NCBI GenBank assembly: GCA_030374805.1
Contig: JARGSG010000101.1
Span: 62,001-126,000 of the forward strand
Reading direction: 5' to 3'
DNA: 64,000 nt
Source: Gracilaria gracilis
Lineage: Eukaryota > Rhodophyta > Florideophyceae > Gracilariales > Gracilariaceae
This document shows, piece by piece, positions 11,411 to 20,351 of this stretch (positions are counted from its first letter, which is position 1; the number at the start of each line of letters is the position of its first letter). The notes beneath the pieces were generated by a model. That model was not told the DNA's origin. It saw only the letters and a list, made by a program, of their open reading frames with translations, and did not search any database. Both the position numbers and the translations under genes were made by a program.

Positions 11411-11424
11411 GGTTATGGGCCCAG
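11411..11424 (+). promoter_or_regulatory. Primer-binding site, half tRNA-iMet type
   Basis: GGTTATGGGCCCAG directly follows the LTR. It is complementary to the anticodon-arm region of eukaryotic initiator tRNA-Met (CTGGGCCCATAACC), not to its 3' end. This is the half-tRNA primer known from Drosophila copia and yeast Ty5. The same 14 bases follow the LTRs of families B and C in this window. Confidence 0.9.
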
Positions 11425-12102
11425 GGTGTCGACTATTCGCAGACGTCACGCTCTTCTAACTTTTCATTTGGATTCTAAGAAGTTTTCCTATCTGCGACAG
11501 GTACGCGTATTGGGCGACCGGGCGAGCGAGCGCGAAGGACCGCGCTGATTTCCCGCAAGTGACTAGCAGGGGCTAACTGGTGAACGCATATCTTTGGCTA
11601 CTAACCTCCCTGGGACGTCTCGTACGGATTGTAAAGCCCCTCGCTCTGAAGTGCGCAGAGCAGGGTAGGTCAAGAAGATATCGCATCTCACCTGGAGAGA
11701 GTAACCAGGGATCAGAGGTTCGGACCACTAGGGTAACCGGAGCTAGATAACTCCTGCCAGTGGACGCGCTGCTTCTTTCTTCTTCTTCTTTCTTGTTTCC
11801 GGGTTTGAGTTCTGTCTCACCCGTGAGTATACTCCAGGCGTCGAGTACCCGAACTCCGCCTGTGATCGCGTACGGGACGCGTCCCGACGAGCGTTGTAGA
11901 CTTCGTTACACGGTCTCCGCTGGCGCCCTCGCTGTTGAGTCTCGAGAGTACTCCACTCCAGCCTCTACCCTCTTTGTGTAACATAAGCATTGAGTCCCTC
12001 ACACTGCTTATATTGTTGTTTGTCAAAAGTTACTTTTGTTTCTCTCTCCTGTTTTCTACTTGGTTTCCTGGATCTGGTTGTATTCGGAACGAGTCTTTCA
12101 CA
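11425..12102 (+). promoter_or_regulatory. Structured 5' leader of element A
   Basis: Non-coding leader between primer site and gag. Elements shared with the leaders of families B, C and D: the block gcatatctttggctactaac, a short hairpin with CCTGG/CCAGG arms (11691-11709), and cctgccagtgg. Family C also shares CTCAC/GTGAG near 11817 and the 14-bp palindrome CGGGACGCGTCCCG at 11873-11886. Such conserved folds are candidates for dimerisation, packaging or translation signals; that role is inferred. Confidence 0.6.
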
Positions 12103-15100
12103 ATGTCAGACTCGGAAAAGGAAACTGAAACCAACTCTGGTGTGAAGATTCCCCGCTTCCATGGCAAGCGCGGTGAGGATTACGCACTCTGGCGGCATAG
12201 TCTTCGTGCCGCATGTCGCATCAAAGGTGTCTGGAATGTTGTTAACACTGATGCTGAGCAGTCTGTATCCACTGATACCACTGGTACGGATGGTCAAGGA
12301 TCTCCTGCAGAGGCCATTCGCACATTGTCTAAGCGTGAGAAGGCCTGTGGGATCATCATATGTGCACTTGGCGATGCTCCTCTACGTGTGGTAATGGACA
12401 GGGATGATGATCCGGCACGAATGCTCAAGACGCTTGATGCGCGTTATGCATCTAATCGAACGGTTTCTCGGATCGCGGTTCAGACTCAACTGTTCCGTAT
12501 GTCGTACAATGGACAGAACATGTCTGAGTATGTCGATCAATTCACTGCATTGTTCTCACAGTTGGATCGCATGGGCAAGGATGCCGCTATTCCGAAAACG
12601 CATAAGGCTCCTATGCTTTTGGCTTCTATTGATCCGCAAAGTTCTTTGGAGTCTACCGCTGCGGCGTTGCGCACCAAGGAAATATCCGAACTGACTTGGG
12701 ATTATGTTGCTACCACACTTATCGATGAGTACAATGCACGTCATATAACTTCTGGATGTAGTCGCAGTCGCAAGAAGAATAAAGGAAAAGGTTCTGGAAG
12801 GCAGTCTGGTACCTCTGCAAGTGCAAATCATCGAGATGGAAATGACTTTGATGATGCTCCTACTAATCGTGCACTGGCAGCTGGTAGCACCAATGGTCAT
12901 CACTGCGATTTTTGTGATCGTGATGGACACACTCAGGACCGATGCTACATGAACCCAGACAATCCGGACCACCATTTACCGAAGAGCATCCTGGAAAAAC
13001 TTACATTGAAGTCAAAAGATAAGCCGAAGACCTCTTCAAAATCATCTGGCAAATCGTCCAAGATCGAAATAGCTGGCATGTCTATGGAGAAAGCAACGGT
13101 TCTACCACCCACTCAAAGAGACATGGACACTTACGCAGATAGTGAAGCGACCTCGCACTACTTCCATTCTGCTTCCGCATTCATTCCCAGTACACTGCAT
13201 GATGTGGAGAAGCGTTTTATACAGCTTGCAGATAAGACATGTGTGTCTGCAACTCAGCGTGGAGATGTGATTCTGCCTTTCGAGAATGTGAATTTACGTC
13301 TGAGTGATGCACTCCTGGTTCCTTCAATGGAGTACAACTTGGTTTCTGTAGGTTGCTTAGCCGACAAACAGATTGAGTCACGTTTCCCTTCTGCAGAAGT
13401 TCGTCTGATTCATGACAATGGTTTCCACATTGGGTCAGGAAAGCGCGATAAACGTTCCGGACTGTACACTTTGCCGGAACCGGTAGCGCATTTCACTCAT
13501 GAACGAGCTCTTACTTCCAGCGAGGTTGATTTGGATTGCGCATTGAAGGCCTCGATGACTGCCTTGACACAGCTATGGCACCGAAGACTTGCACATATGA
13601 ACCCCAGAGACTTGCAAGTTGTTCACAAACATGCAGATGGTGTGCCAAGTCTTGCGAAAATGGAGGAGGTCTGTCGGTCATGCCGTCTTGGAAAAGCACA
13701 CAAACTACCGTTTCCTGGTTCATTTAGTCGTGAATCGTCAGTTGGTGACAAAGTGCACACTGACATCATCGATCCCCTCACCACATCGTTTCCGGACAGG
13801 TTTAAGTATGCGTCAGCATTCGTGGATGACCACTTACGATATGTTATCATTGGATTCATGAAACACCACAGCCAAATCAGTGAAGTGTGTGATGGTGTTG
13901 CGCAGAAGCTCCAGCAGCTTGGAGGAGTGGCGGTGAAGAAACTGCACTCGGATGGCGCTAAGGAATACATTGCATTACAAGATAATCCAGAAAACGCATT
14001 TGAAGACACTTCCTTTTCACCTCCGTACACTCCGGAACACAACGCCATAGCTGAGCACATCAATCGCACTATGGAGGAAGCAGCTCGGGCTATGCTCATT
14101 CAGGCCAATCTACCGGAATGTTTGTGGGTCTTTGCGTTGAAACATGTACAGTTTCTGAGGAACCGTGTTCCACATTCAACTACTGGAAGCACTCCGTACT
14201 CGTTGATGACGGGAAATAGGCCGACATTGAAGCACACCCGTGTGTTTGGATGTGCAGCTTTCGTACTGAAGATGATCGAAGGAACCAAGTTCGAGTCTCG
14301 TGCACTTGAGGGGGTGTACTTGCAGACTCTTGAGCATGGTGTATTCGATGTACTTGTCAGAGATGATGATGGTCTACCGCGCATCATGCACTCACGTCAT
14401 GTCACATTTGATGAGAATTCATTCCCTGGTGCCGAGTACTTGGAGGAGTTTATGGAGGATGAATGTGCATCTGACACAGCCTACAGTTCTGAGCCTGCGC
14501 CATGCTCCGACTCCGACGGCTCTTACCCAGATGATCCTGGTGACGAAGTAAATGTGGATGACATTTGTGACGGTACGAGTGGCCCCGATGATGAATCTGG
14601 CCCAATTGCCGAAGAAGCATTACCTGCACCAAGTAATGAAAGCAGTGTGGACAATGCTGAAGGTGATGGCTCTGCTGATGAAAGTGACCACCACCCTGCG
14701 AACGACACAGCGCACGAGCCCACTGGTGACACGGACAACTCTACCGAACCACCACGATACCCGCAACGCACGCGTCGTGCACCCCGGAGGTGGTACATGG
14801 CTGCGTCTGCAACCACATCTGCAGTTCAGGTTACCACAAGTGATGAACCTACGCTGAAGGAAGCAATGTCCGCGACGCCCATCGAGCAGAGCTTATGGCG
14901 AGCAGCCATTGAAGATGAACTCGCATCACTTGAGTCAAAGAATACTTGGAAAGAGGACAAGTCTCCATCGCAACAACCACTGCCCACGCACATTGTGCTC
15001 AAGGTCAAGCGTAATGCAGATGGTTCGGTGGAACGCTTCAAGGCTCGAGTCGTGGCCGGTGGTAATCACCAAACCTTTGGTGAGAACTACATGGAAACGT

Positions 15101-16419
15101 ATGCTCCAGTGGTTTCGTTTGGCATAGTACGTTTCTTCCTCTACTTGACTCTATGCTTGCAGATGTATATTGCTCAGGTGGATGTGAAGACTGCATTCCT
15201 CAACGGCGAACTCGACGAGGATGTTTGCGTAATGTCACCACGCGGTGTTTCTGGAATTGGCTCACGATGCTATAAGCTTCAAAAGGCAATGTACGGGCTA
15301 AAGCAAGCACATCTAGCCTGGCACACCAAGTTGACGGGCGATCTGCGAGCCATTGGATTTGAAGAGTTGCCGAGTGCTCATTGTGTGTTTCGGCGAGCCA
15401 GTAAACACAAAGGCTACGCGTACATCCTTGTGTATGTGGACGATCTGCTAATCTTTACTCCATCTGCAAAAGAACGGTCTGGGATTTTGGAGGAGCTTCG
15501 GAGCCTTTACGAGATCCGTGTTGAGAACAAAGTAACTCTCTACCTGGATGTGGAACTCACTTGGAGCATAGACGACGATGGTCGTTTAACTGGGATGCAA
15601 CTTGCACAGCCGTTGTATATTGAAGGAATGCTTCAACGCTTTGGTCTTGACAGGAGCAAACCAGCTCGCAGCCCTATGGTAGAATCTTTCTTCACAGGAC
15701 TTGCGGAGGAGGAAGACAAATCCCCTCAGGATGTGCAGCTATACCAGCAGATGATCGGGTCTCTGCTGTACTTGGCACTTCGCACACGCGTGGACATTCT
15801 CGCACCAGTACTCATTCTTGCACGTTATCAAAGCAACCCAACACCATACTGTCACAGGGCAGCGAAACGGGTTCTGCGCTACTTACAAGGAACTTGCACA
15901 CATGGGTTGAATTATCACGTTGGCTCCCTGGACATGGAAGCGTATGTCGATTCGGACTATGCCGGTGACAAGTCCGATCGGAAGTCCATGTCGGGATACA
16001 TGATCAAGTTTGGGTCCGCCGTGGTATTCTTTGGTGCAAAGAAACAAGCTTCAGTTGCATTGTCTACTGCAGAGGCTGAGTACTACGCTTTGACCATGGC
16101 AGCGCAGGAGGTTGTGTGGATGAAGCGTCTACTATCTGAACTTGACTTGGACGTCGATGGTGCAGTTCCTCTACACTCGGACAACCAGGTTGCGATCGAC
16201 TGGAGTGCAGGAGAAAGATGCCCATCGGATCGCGCCAAGCACATCGATGTGAAGCTGCACTTTATTCGGGAACTGGTAAAGGAGTTTGTGATTGATGTCA
16301 AGTACATTCCAACTGAGTTGAATGATGCGGACATTCTCACGAAGCCCTTAGGTCCATTGAGTATTCAGGCCATCATGAAAAGGATTGGACTTGGTCAGGA
16401 ACTCGAGGAGGAATGTTGA
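12103..16419 (+). CDS. Gag-Pol polyprotein of copia element A
   Basis: One open frame of 1,438 codons. The ATG at 12103 (MSDSEKETETNSGVKIPRFH) is chosen because element C begins its gag the same way. Domains in order by approximate residue: copia gag/UBN2-like region 15-250; CX2CX4HX4C zinc knuckle at 268 (CDFCDRDGHTQDRC); protease region about 340-440; GAG-pre-integrase from about 490 (LWHRRLAHMNPRDL, with CRSC); integrase core about 530-700 with the PPYTPEHNAIAE block; acidic linker; RVT_2 reverse transcriptase about 930-1170 with YVDDLLIF near 1110; RNase H about 1280-1420 (DSDYAGDKSDRKSMSGY, then NDADILTKPL). The product would make the element's particle and copy its RNA into DNA. Gag and pol share one frame, as in Drosophila copia. 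Confidence 0.93.
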   Translation: MSDSEKETETNSGVKIPRFHGKRGEDYALWRHSLRAACRIKGVWNVVNTDAEQSVSTDTTGTDGQGSPAEAIRTLSKREKACGIIICALGDAPLRVVMDRDDDPARMLKTLDARYASNRTVSRIAVQTQLFRMSYNGQNMSEYVDQFTALFSQLDRMGKDAAIPKTHKAPMLLASIDPQSSLESTAAALRTKEISELTWDYVATTLIDEYNARHITSGCSRSRKKNKGKGSGRQSGTSASANHRDGNDFDDAPTNRALAAGSTNGHHCDFCDRDGHTQDRCYMNPDNPDHHLPKSILEKLTLKSKDKPKTSSKSSGKSSKIEIAGMSMEKATVLPPTQRDMDTYADSEATSHYFHSASAFIPSTLHDVEKRFIQLADKTCVSATQRGDVILPFENVNLRLSDALLVPSMEYNLVSVGCLADKQIESRFPSAEVRLIHDNGFHIGSGKRDKRSGLYTLPEPVAHFTHERALTSSEVDLDCALKASMTALTQLWHRRLAHMNPRDLQVVHKHADGVPSLAKMEEVCRSCRLGKAHKLPFPGSFSRESSVGDKVHTDIIDPLTTSFPDRFKYASAFVDDHLRYVIIGFMKHHSQISEVCDGVAQKLQQLGGVAVKKLHSDGAKEYIALQDNPENAFEDTSFSPPYTPEHNAIAEHINRTMEEAARAMLIQANLPECLWVFALKHVQFLRNRVPHSTTGSTPYSLMTGNRPTLKHTRVFGCAAFVLKMIEGTKFESRALEGVYLQTLEHGVFDVLVRDDDGLPRIMHSRHVTFDENSFPGAEYLEEFMEDECASDTAYSSEPAPCSDSDGSYPDDPGDEVNVDDICDGTSGPDDESGPIAEEALPAPSNESSVDNAEGDGSADESDHHPANDTAHEPTGDTDNSTEPPRYPQRTRRAPRRWYMAASATTSAVQVTTSDEPTLKEAMSATPIEQSLWRAAIEDELASLESKNTWKEDKSPSQQPLPTHIVLKVKRNADGSVERFKARVVAGGNHQTFGENYMETYAPVVSFGIVRFFLYLTLCLQMYIAQVDVKTAFLNGELDEDVCVMSPRGVSGIGSRCYKLQKAMYGLKQAHLAWHTKLTGDLRAIGFEELPSAHCVFRRASKHKGYAYILVYVDDLLIFTPSAKERSGILEELRSLYEIRVENKVTLYLDVELTWSIDDDGRLTGMQLAQPLYIEGMLQRFGLDRSKPARSPMVESFFTGLAEEEDKSPQDVQLYQQMIGSLLYLALRTRVDILAPVLILARYQSNPTPYCHRAAKRVLRYLQGTCTHGLNYHVGSLDMEAYVDSDYAGDKSDRKSMSGYMIKFGSAVVFFGAKKQASVALSTAEAEYYALTMAAQEVVWMKRLLSELDLDVDGAVPLHSDNQVAIDWSAGERCPSDRAKHIDVKLHFIRELVKEFVIDVKYIPTELNDADILTKPLGPLSIQAIMKRIGLGQELEEEC

Positions 16420-16438
16420 TGTATGGATGTGGTCGAGT
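16401..16438 (+). promoter_or_regulatory. Polypurine tract of element A inside an inverted repeat
   Basis: The purine run gaggaggaa lies directly before the 3' LTR (TGTTG at 16414) and would prime plus-strand synthesis. It sits between ACTCGA (16401-16406) and TCGAGT (16433-16438), which are exact complements, so tract and LTR start fall in the loop of a potential hairpin. Confidence 0.75.
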
Positions 16439-17141
16439 GCCTGTCAGTCCCTCAAAGGTGCTCCAAGTACTTGGAATACAAAGTTGCAGGGGAGCATGGG
16501 CACTATTGGGCACCCTCATGAGAAAAGCGCATATGCGTGTCTCCGCGAACCGAACGTGATACTGCAATATGATTGGCTACTGCAAATGGCTACATGCAAC
16601 GTGGTTTGCACAAGTGGAACGTGTTGTATGGAGCGAGAAGGGCAGATGGAACAAGTGGTACGCTGTGATTGGCTGCAGCCTATAGGTGGTGGCCAGTTAT
16701 GCATTAGCGGAGTATCTGTTATTATAGGCCATTGTGAGAGGTTGTGCAATGTATGCGATTCTGGGCTACTATGAAGGGTTTTGGAGCGAATGTGCGATTC
16801 TGAGCTGCGCGAGGGTGTTGGCTGTGCCAGACCGAAATTGTCAATTTTTTAGAGCAAGATATAGATCATGGAGTTGGCATTGGATTTGGCACGATTTGAT
16901 TTAGTTGTTTGAATTCGTATTGTGTTTTGCGCGCGCTTTTGCTGTCAAAGTGTACACTTTGACAACGTGTGCAGTTATGTCGCTGGCTGCGACGGCGGCG
17001 GCGCGCGCTAGAGTATTTGTAGGTTGCGATCGCTGCCCGATCACTAAACTCGGGAAGAAGGTGGCCTACCCCCTTTGTTTGTCTTACTCATCTTCTTCAC
17101 TACTCTCCCCTTTCCTTCTCTAACCTGCGTTCGTTGCGTTA
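16414..17141 (+). repeat. 3' LTR of element A
   Basis: 728 bp, matching 10684-11410 except about three positions (one a length change in a T-run). It is followed at 17142 by the target duplication accgg and then by the resumed element D leader (gaatagtatttcctgcc). Confidence 0.93.
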
Positions 17142-17196
17142 ACCGGGAATAGTATTTCCTGCCATTGGGCCCGATGATCATATTTTTCGTTGCTTG
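17142..17196 (+). mobile_element. Element D leader, continued after element A
   Basis: Accgggaatagtatttcctg and gggcccgatgatc continue the sequence cut at 10683, as comparison with 32127-32160 shows. It ends in gcttg, the target duplication of the solo LTR that follows. Confidence 0.75.
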
Positions 17197-17910
17197 TAAC
17201 GATACGCACGCAGGTCGGGTAGAAAGGGAAGTAAGTAGAGATGGATAGGGAAGAAAGAGAAAGTAAAACAAGTGATGGTTGACGGCCTTGGGTCGACCCA
17301 TTTACTCGAGGGTCGTCGATCGCAACCTACAAATACCCTAGTGCGCGCTTCACCGTCGTCGCAGCAAGCGACGACGGCGGTCGTTACAAGTTGCACGTGT
17401 GTGCAGTTGTACACGGAAAGCGCGCGCAAACTCGAGTACAACAATTTCAAATAAGTAAATCAATCAACACTACAAATCCATTGCCAGTCCTTTGATTCAG
17501 AACCAAATCTAAAAAATCATCAATTTGCATGGCGGCACTACAACCGCCTTGCGCAGCCCAGAATCGCATATTGCATGCAAAACCGCCCATTCCAGCCTAG
17601 GAACGCACATCCTCGCTATCTGCATAGTCAGTGTACTACTCTAAGCCTCGTCCAATCACAGAGCTCCACTTGGCCCATGCCACCATAACTCTCCATACAA
17701 TCCATGGCACTTGTAGATACCACGTTGCACAAGGACATTTGCAGTAGCCAATCATATTGCCGTTTCGCGTTGGGGTTGAGCAGAGGCGCATATGCGCTTT
17801 TGCGAAGAGGGTGCCCAAAAGTGCCCATCGTCCCCTGCAACTTTGCTTCCAAGTAGTCCGAGACCAACCTGTAGGACTGACAGGCACTCGACCATGTCCC
17901 AACATCAACA
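17197..17910 (-). repeat. Solo LTR of copia family C, inverted
   Basis: 714 bp, the reverse complement of the family C LTR at 24989-25700 (starts taacgatacgcacgcagg, ends cccaacatcaaca). Target duplications gcttg at 17192-17196 and 17911-17915 show it arose by insertion of a complete element followed by LTR-LTR recombination that removed the interior. This explains the minus-strand frames within it. Confidence 0.92.
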
Positions 17911-19118
17911 GCTTGCTTTTGCTTTTGTGTGTACAAGAGCTCAGGAGGTTGAGTGTTTTCATGCCTGACACTCTATGTAACTGTTTTCTCTACGCATTCC
18001 GGGAGGTTGTCCTTATGCATGTCTGAGTACAGTGAACGTATCAGAAGGTTGCGATGTACATGTCTGATACTTCTGTTCTCCAAAGAAGCTCAGAAGGTTG
18101 TCGTTTTGCATGCCCGGGATGACTGTTATGCTCTCATTGTTTCCGGAACGTTGCTGTGTTTTTGCATGTCCGGCATCTAGAGGAGAGCTGTTGAGCTGGG
18201 AGGTTGCGTTGTTTTGCATGCCCAGGGTATGAGTTTGTGTTTCTGACCCGGAAGGTTGCTTTGTTATGCACGTTCGGTGTACGGAACATTAATGTCGAAC
18301 CAGAAGGTTGCTATTGTGTTGCATGTCTGGTTGAACATTGAGATGATTGTTGCTCCGAGAGGTTGTTATGTTTTACATGCTCGGAGAACTGCTTTATTTC
18401 ATGGACCTAATAGGTTGTCATTTTTGCATGTCTAGGGCATGATCATGATGAACTTGATCCGGAAGGTTGCTCTGTGTTGCATGTCCGGTGTTCAAATGAC
18501 TGTGGGTGAACCAGAAGGTTGTCCTGATTTGCATGTCTGGTAAACCTACAGAAGAGAAGATTTTCCAAGAGGTTGTTATTTGTTACATACTTGGAGAAAA
18601 TATATGGTTCAAGGATCTAGAAGGTTGTCATTTGTGCATTTCTAGATCGATTCTGTGATGGCATTGAGGCAGAAAGTGTGTTGCTTTGCAGGTTTGAAAA
18701 GAACTGGAAAACAATTTGTTTTTAAGGTCAGTGAGAGAGGGAGGGTTTCTGAAGATCATCCTGAGATTTAACCTCTCACTGTCTCGTCAGTTCTTTCCTG
18801 CTAAGAAGATGGTGTCTCATTGCCTTCGTTACAAGTGTTGGATTACTGCGAATGAAGTGAGTGACAGAGGGAGGGTGTTGAAAGAAGACCCGATGCTGTC
18901 ACTCTCATATTAAGTCAAAAAGTACGCAAGTGTGGTAGAAGGACACTGGTCATAGATGTAAGAATATGGACTTTGACACATCTCATTAGGCTGTTGAACT
19001 GGCTGTCAACATCCCTCTGCACGATATTACTGAAAGGGTTGCATTGCACATATTACACCAAGTTAATTGTGCTGTTGGTGCTTGTGCAACTCGCTTGAAG
19101 TCAGTAACAGAGGGAGGG
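17911..19118 (+). mobile_element. Non-coding internal region of element D
   Basis: Continues element D after the solo LTR. No reading frame with recognisable protein is present in 1.2 kb. It consists of a hairpin array (17941-18648), two extra purine-tract hairpins and the final purine tract before LTR-D. Because the gcttg duplication proves that 17196 and 17911 were adjacent, the leader ran straight into this array, with no gag or pol between. This is the layout of a large non-autonomous LTR derivative (LARD-like). Confidence 0.65.
17941..18648 (+). repeat. Array of about 14 covarying hairpins, period about 52 bp
   Basis: Units recur at a spacing of about 52 bp. Each has a conserved segment close to aaGGTTGt, 5-8 variable bases, then ttgCATGt, which forms a loop of 18-21 bases. 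Flanking arms differ between units but stay complementary: TCAGG/CCTGA (17941), GTATCAG/CTGATAC (18038), CCGGA/TCCGG (18143), CTGGG/CCCAG (18196), AACCAG/CTGGTT (18298), CTCCGAG/CTCGGAG (18353), CCTA/TAGG (18406), CCGGA/TCCGG (18459), ACCAG/CTGGT (18510), TCCAAG/CTTGGA (18564), GATCTAGA/TCTAGATC (18614). One unit (18248) pairs through a G-T wobble. Two units (near 18010 and 18100) no longer pair well. Constant loop with compensating arms argues for selection on a fold. Confidence 0.88.
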
Positions 19119-19141
19119 TGTTGGATGTCATGCTGTCACTG
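18729..19141 (+). promoter_or_regulatory. Three polypurine-tract hairpins before and across the LTR-D start
   Basis: The purine motif agagggaggg occurs three times, each between complementary arms: CAGTGAGAG/CTCTCACTG (18729-18781), GAGTGACAG/CTGTCACTC (18859-18904) and CAGTAACAG/CTGTCACTG (19102-19141, one mismatch). The arms covary between the first two copies. The third is the actual tract before TGTTGG at 19119; the first two look like degenerate earlier copies. Confidence 0.75.
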
Positions 19142-20053
19142 ACATCAAGCTGTTCACATGTGACAAGTCTAGAATGGTACCTTGGTATGTGAAACTATGA
19201 CTGATGTCGTTCTGTACGCTCCACTGTGTTGGATGGTGGAAGAGCCACCTTTGGATGAACGAGTCAGATGTGGTGCTGTGTCGAATATCAAGCTGTTCAG
19301 ATGGGTTCGTACAGACAGACTGTACACGAGGACACGTTGTCCAGAGTGGTCGAGGTGCACAGTGTACACATGTAGCAATGTGGATACTTGGTACATGGGG
19401 CACGAGTGTTGACACTGTTGAGTGGTTGACATCATGTTCGGGTAGTGCTGCATGCACATGTATGTATCTGGATGCATGGAACTTGTTGGCTGTGTTTGGT
19501 TCACGTCATATGGTTTACAGGTACTTGTTGCTGACGTGTGACTTGGTGAGCCTAGACATACACATTATGGCGTCGTGTACTGATTACAGGTTGCAGGCAA
19601 CAGGTGCGGGTGTTTGTGTATGGATTGTCGTGGTCTGGTCATTATGGTGCGCTTTCGTATTGTGTGTATGCACTGTCATGGATGCGCATGGTTGTACATT
19701 GTTGTACATTGTTGTACATTGTTGTACATTGTTGTACATTGTTGTACATTGTTTTGCAATATTGTACGGAATTGTTTTGCACTGCTGTGCACTGCTGTGC
19801 ACTGTTGTGCCTTGTTACTTGTAAGCTGTCATGAATTGTGGCGGCGTTACCATGTCATGTTAGAAGATAATTGGTAGTATTGAGTGTCCCTGCTTAGTGG
19901 CTTAGGTTTTACTCAGAGTTGGAGTTGTTCGGTGGTGCAACGAAGAAGTGCTATATAAGTTGTGAGCACAGCACCTCCAAGTAAATCCCAGCCAGAGCTG
20001 GCGAACTTTCCTTGCATCCCCTCAACTTTCCCTTCCAGCTATAACCTCCATCA
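19119..20053 (+). repeat. LTR of element D, first copy
   Basis: 935 bp, starting TGTTGGATGTC and ending cctccatca, preceded by a purine tract. A TATA box (CTATATAAG, 19951-19959) lies about 95 bp before the end. Its 3' half (ggtagtattgagtgtccc, ccagagctggcgaac) is clearly related to the element B LTR, while most of its 5' half is different. A 10-bp tandem repeat (gttgtacatt, six units, 19691-19750) lies in the middle. Confidence 0.85.
19951..19959 (+). promoter_or_regulatory. TATA box of LTR-D
   Basis: CTATATAAG followed by ttgtgag. The same sequence is at 21154-21162 in the second LTR-D, at 30705-30713 and 41125-41133 in the element B LTRs, and reversed at 44857-44865. Conservation across families supports it as the core promoter of the LTR transcript. 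Confidence 0.7.
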
Positions 20054-20351
20054 ATACTCCGCTATCGCATAAGTGGCCCCTACCTACAGGCTGCAGTCAA
20101 TCAGAGCGTACCACTTGTACCATCTGCGCTTCTTGCTCCATACAACACGTTCCACTTGTGCAAATCACGTTGTATGTAGCCATTTGCAGTAGCCAATCAT
20201 ATTGCAGTATCACGTTGGTTTCGCGGAGACACGCATATGCGCTTTTTTCATGAGGGTGCCCAAAAGTGCACATGCTCCCCTGCAACTTTGTATTCCAAGT
20301 ACTTGGAGCACCCTTGAGGGACTGACAGGCACTCGACCACATCCATACATC
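20054..20351 (-). repeat. LTR-A fragment, inverted, between two LTR-D copies
   Basis: Reverse complement of about the first 300 bp of the family A LTR (compare 10684-10985), lacking the terminal four bases. It separates LTR-D copies at 19119 and 20352, which share one orientation. No target duplication is visible, so it probably arose by rearrangement rather than simple insertion. Confidence 0.8.

Larger units (their letters stand above)
10684..17141 (+). mobile_element. Copia LTR retrotransposon A, looks whole
   Basis: Ty1/copia-type element of about 6.46 kb with two LTRs (10684-11410 and 16414-17141). A half-tRNA-iMet primer site follows the first LTR, then a structured leader, one long gag-pol frame (12103-16419), and a purine tract just before the second LTR. 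The 5-bp target duplication accgg is at 10679-10683 and 17142-17146, and the unoccupied site can be read at 32126-32145 in the related B leader. The two LTRs differ at about three positions by eye (over 99 % identical), so the insertion is young. It sits inside the element D leader. It looks whole; whether it is active cannot be told from sequence alone. Confidence 0.95.

Noticed and set aside
17941-18648. CRISPR array
   Set aside because: Period is regular, but the varying parts are paired arms around a conserved loop rather than unique spacers between identical repeats, there are no cas genes, and the context is eukaryotic retroelements.
19584-19802. Minus-strand frame rich in TMYNNVQQC repeats
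   Set aside because: Translation of the 10-bp minisatellite in LTR-D, with no sign of coding selection.
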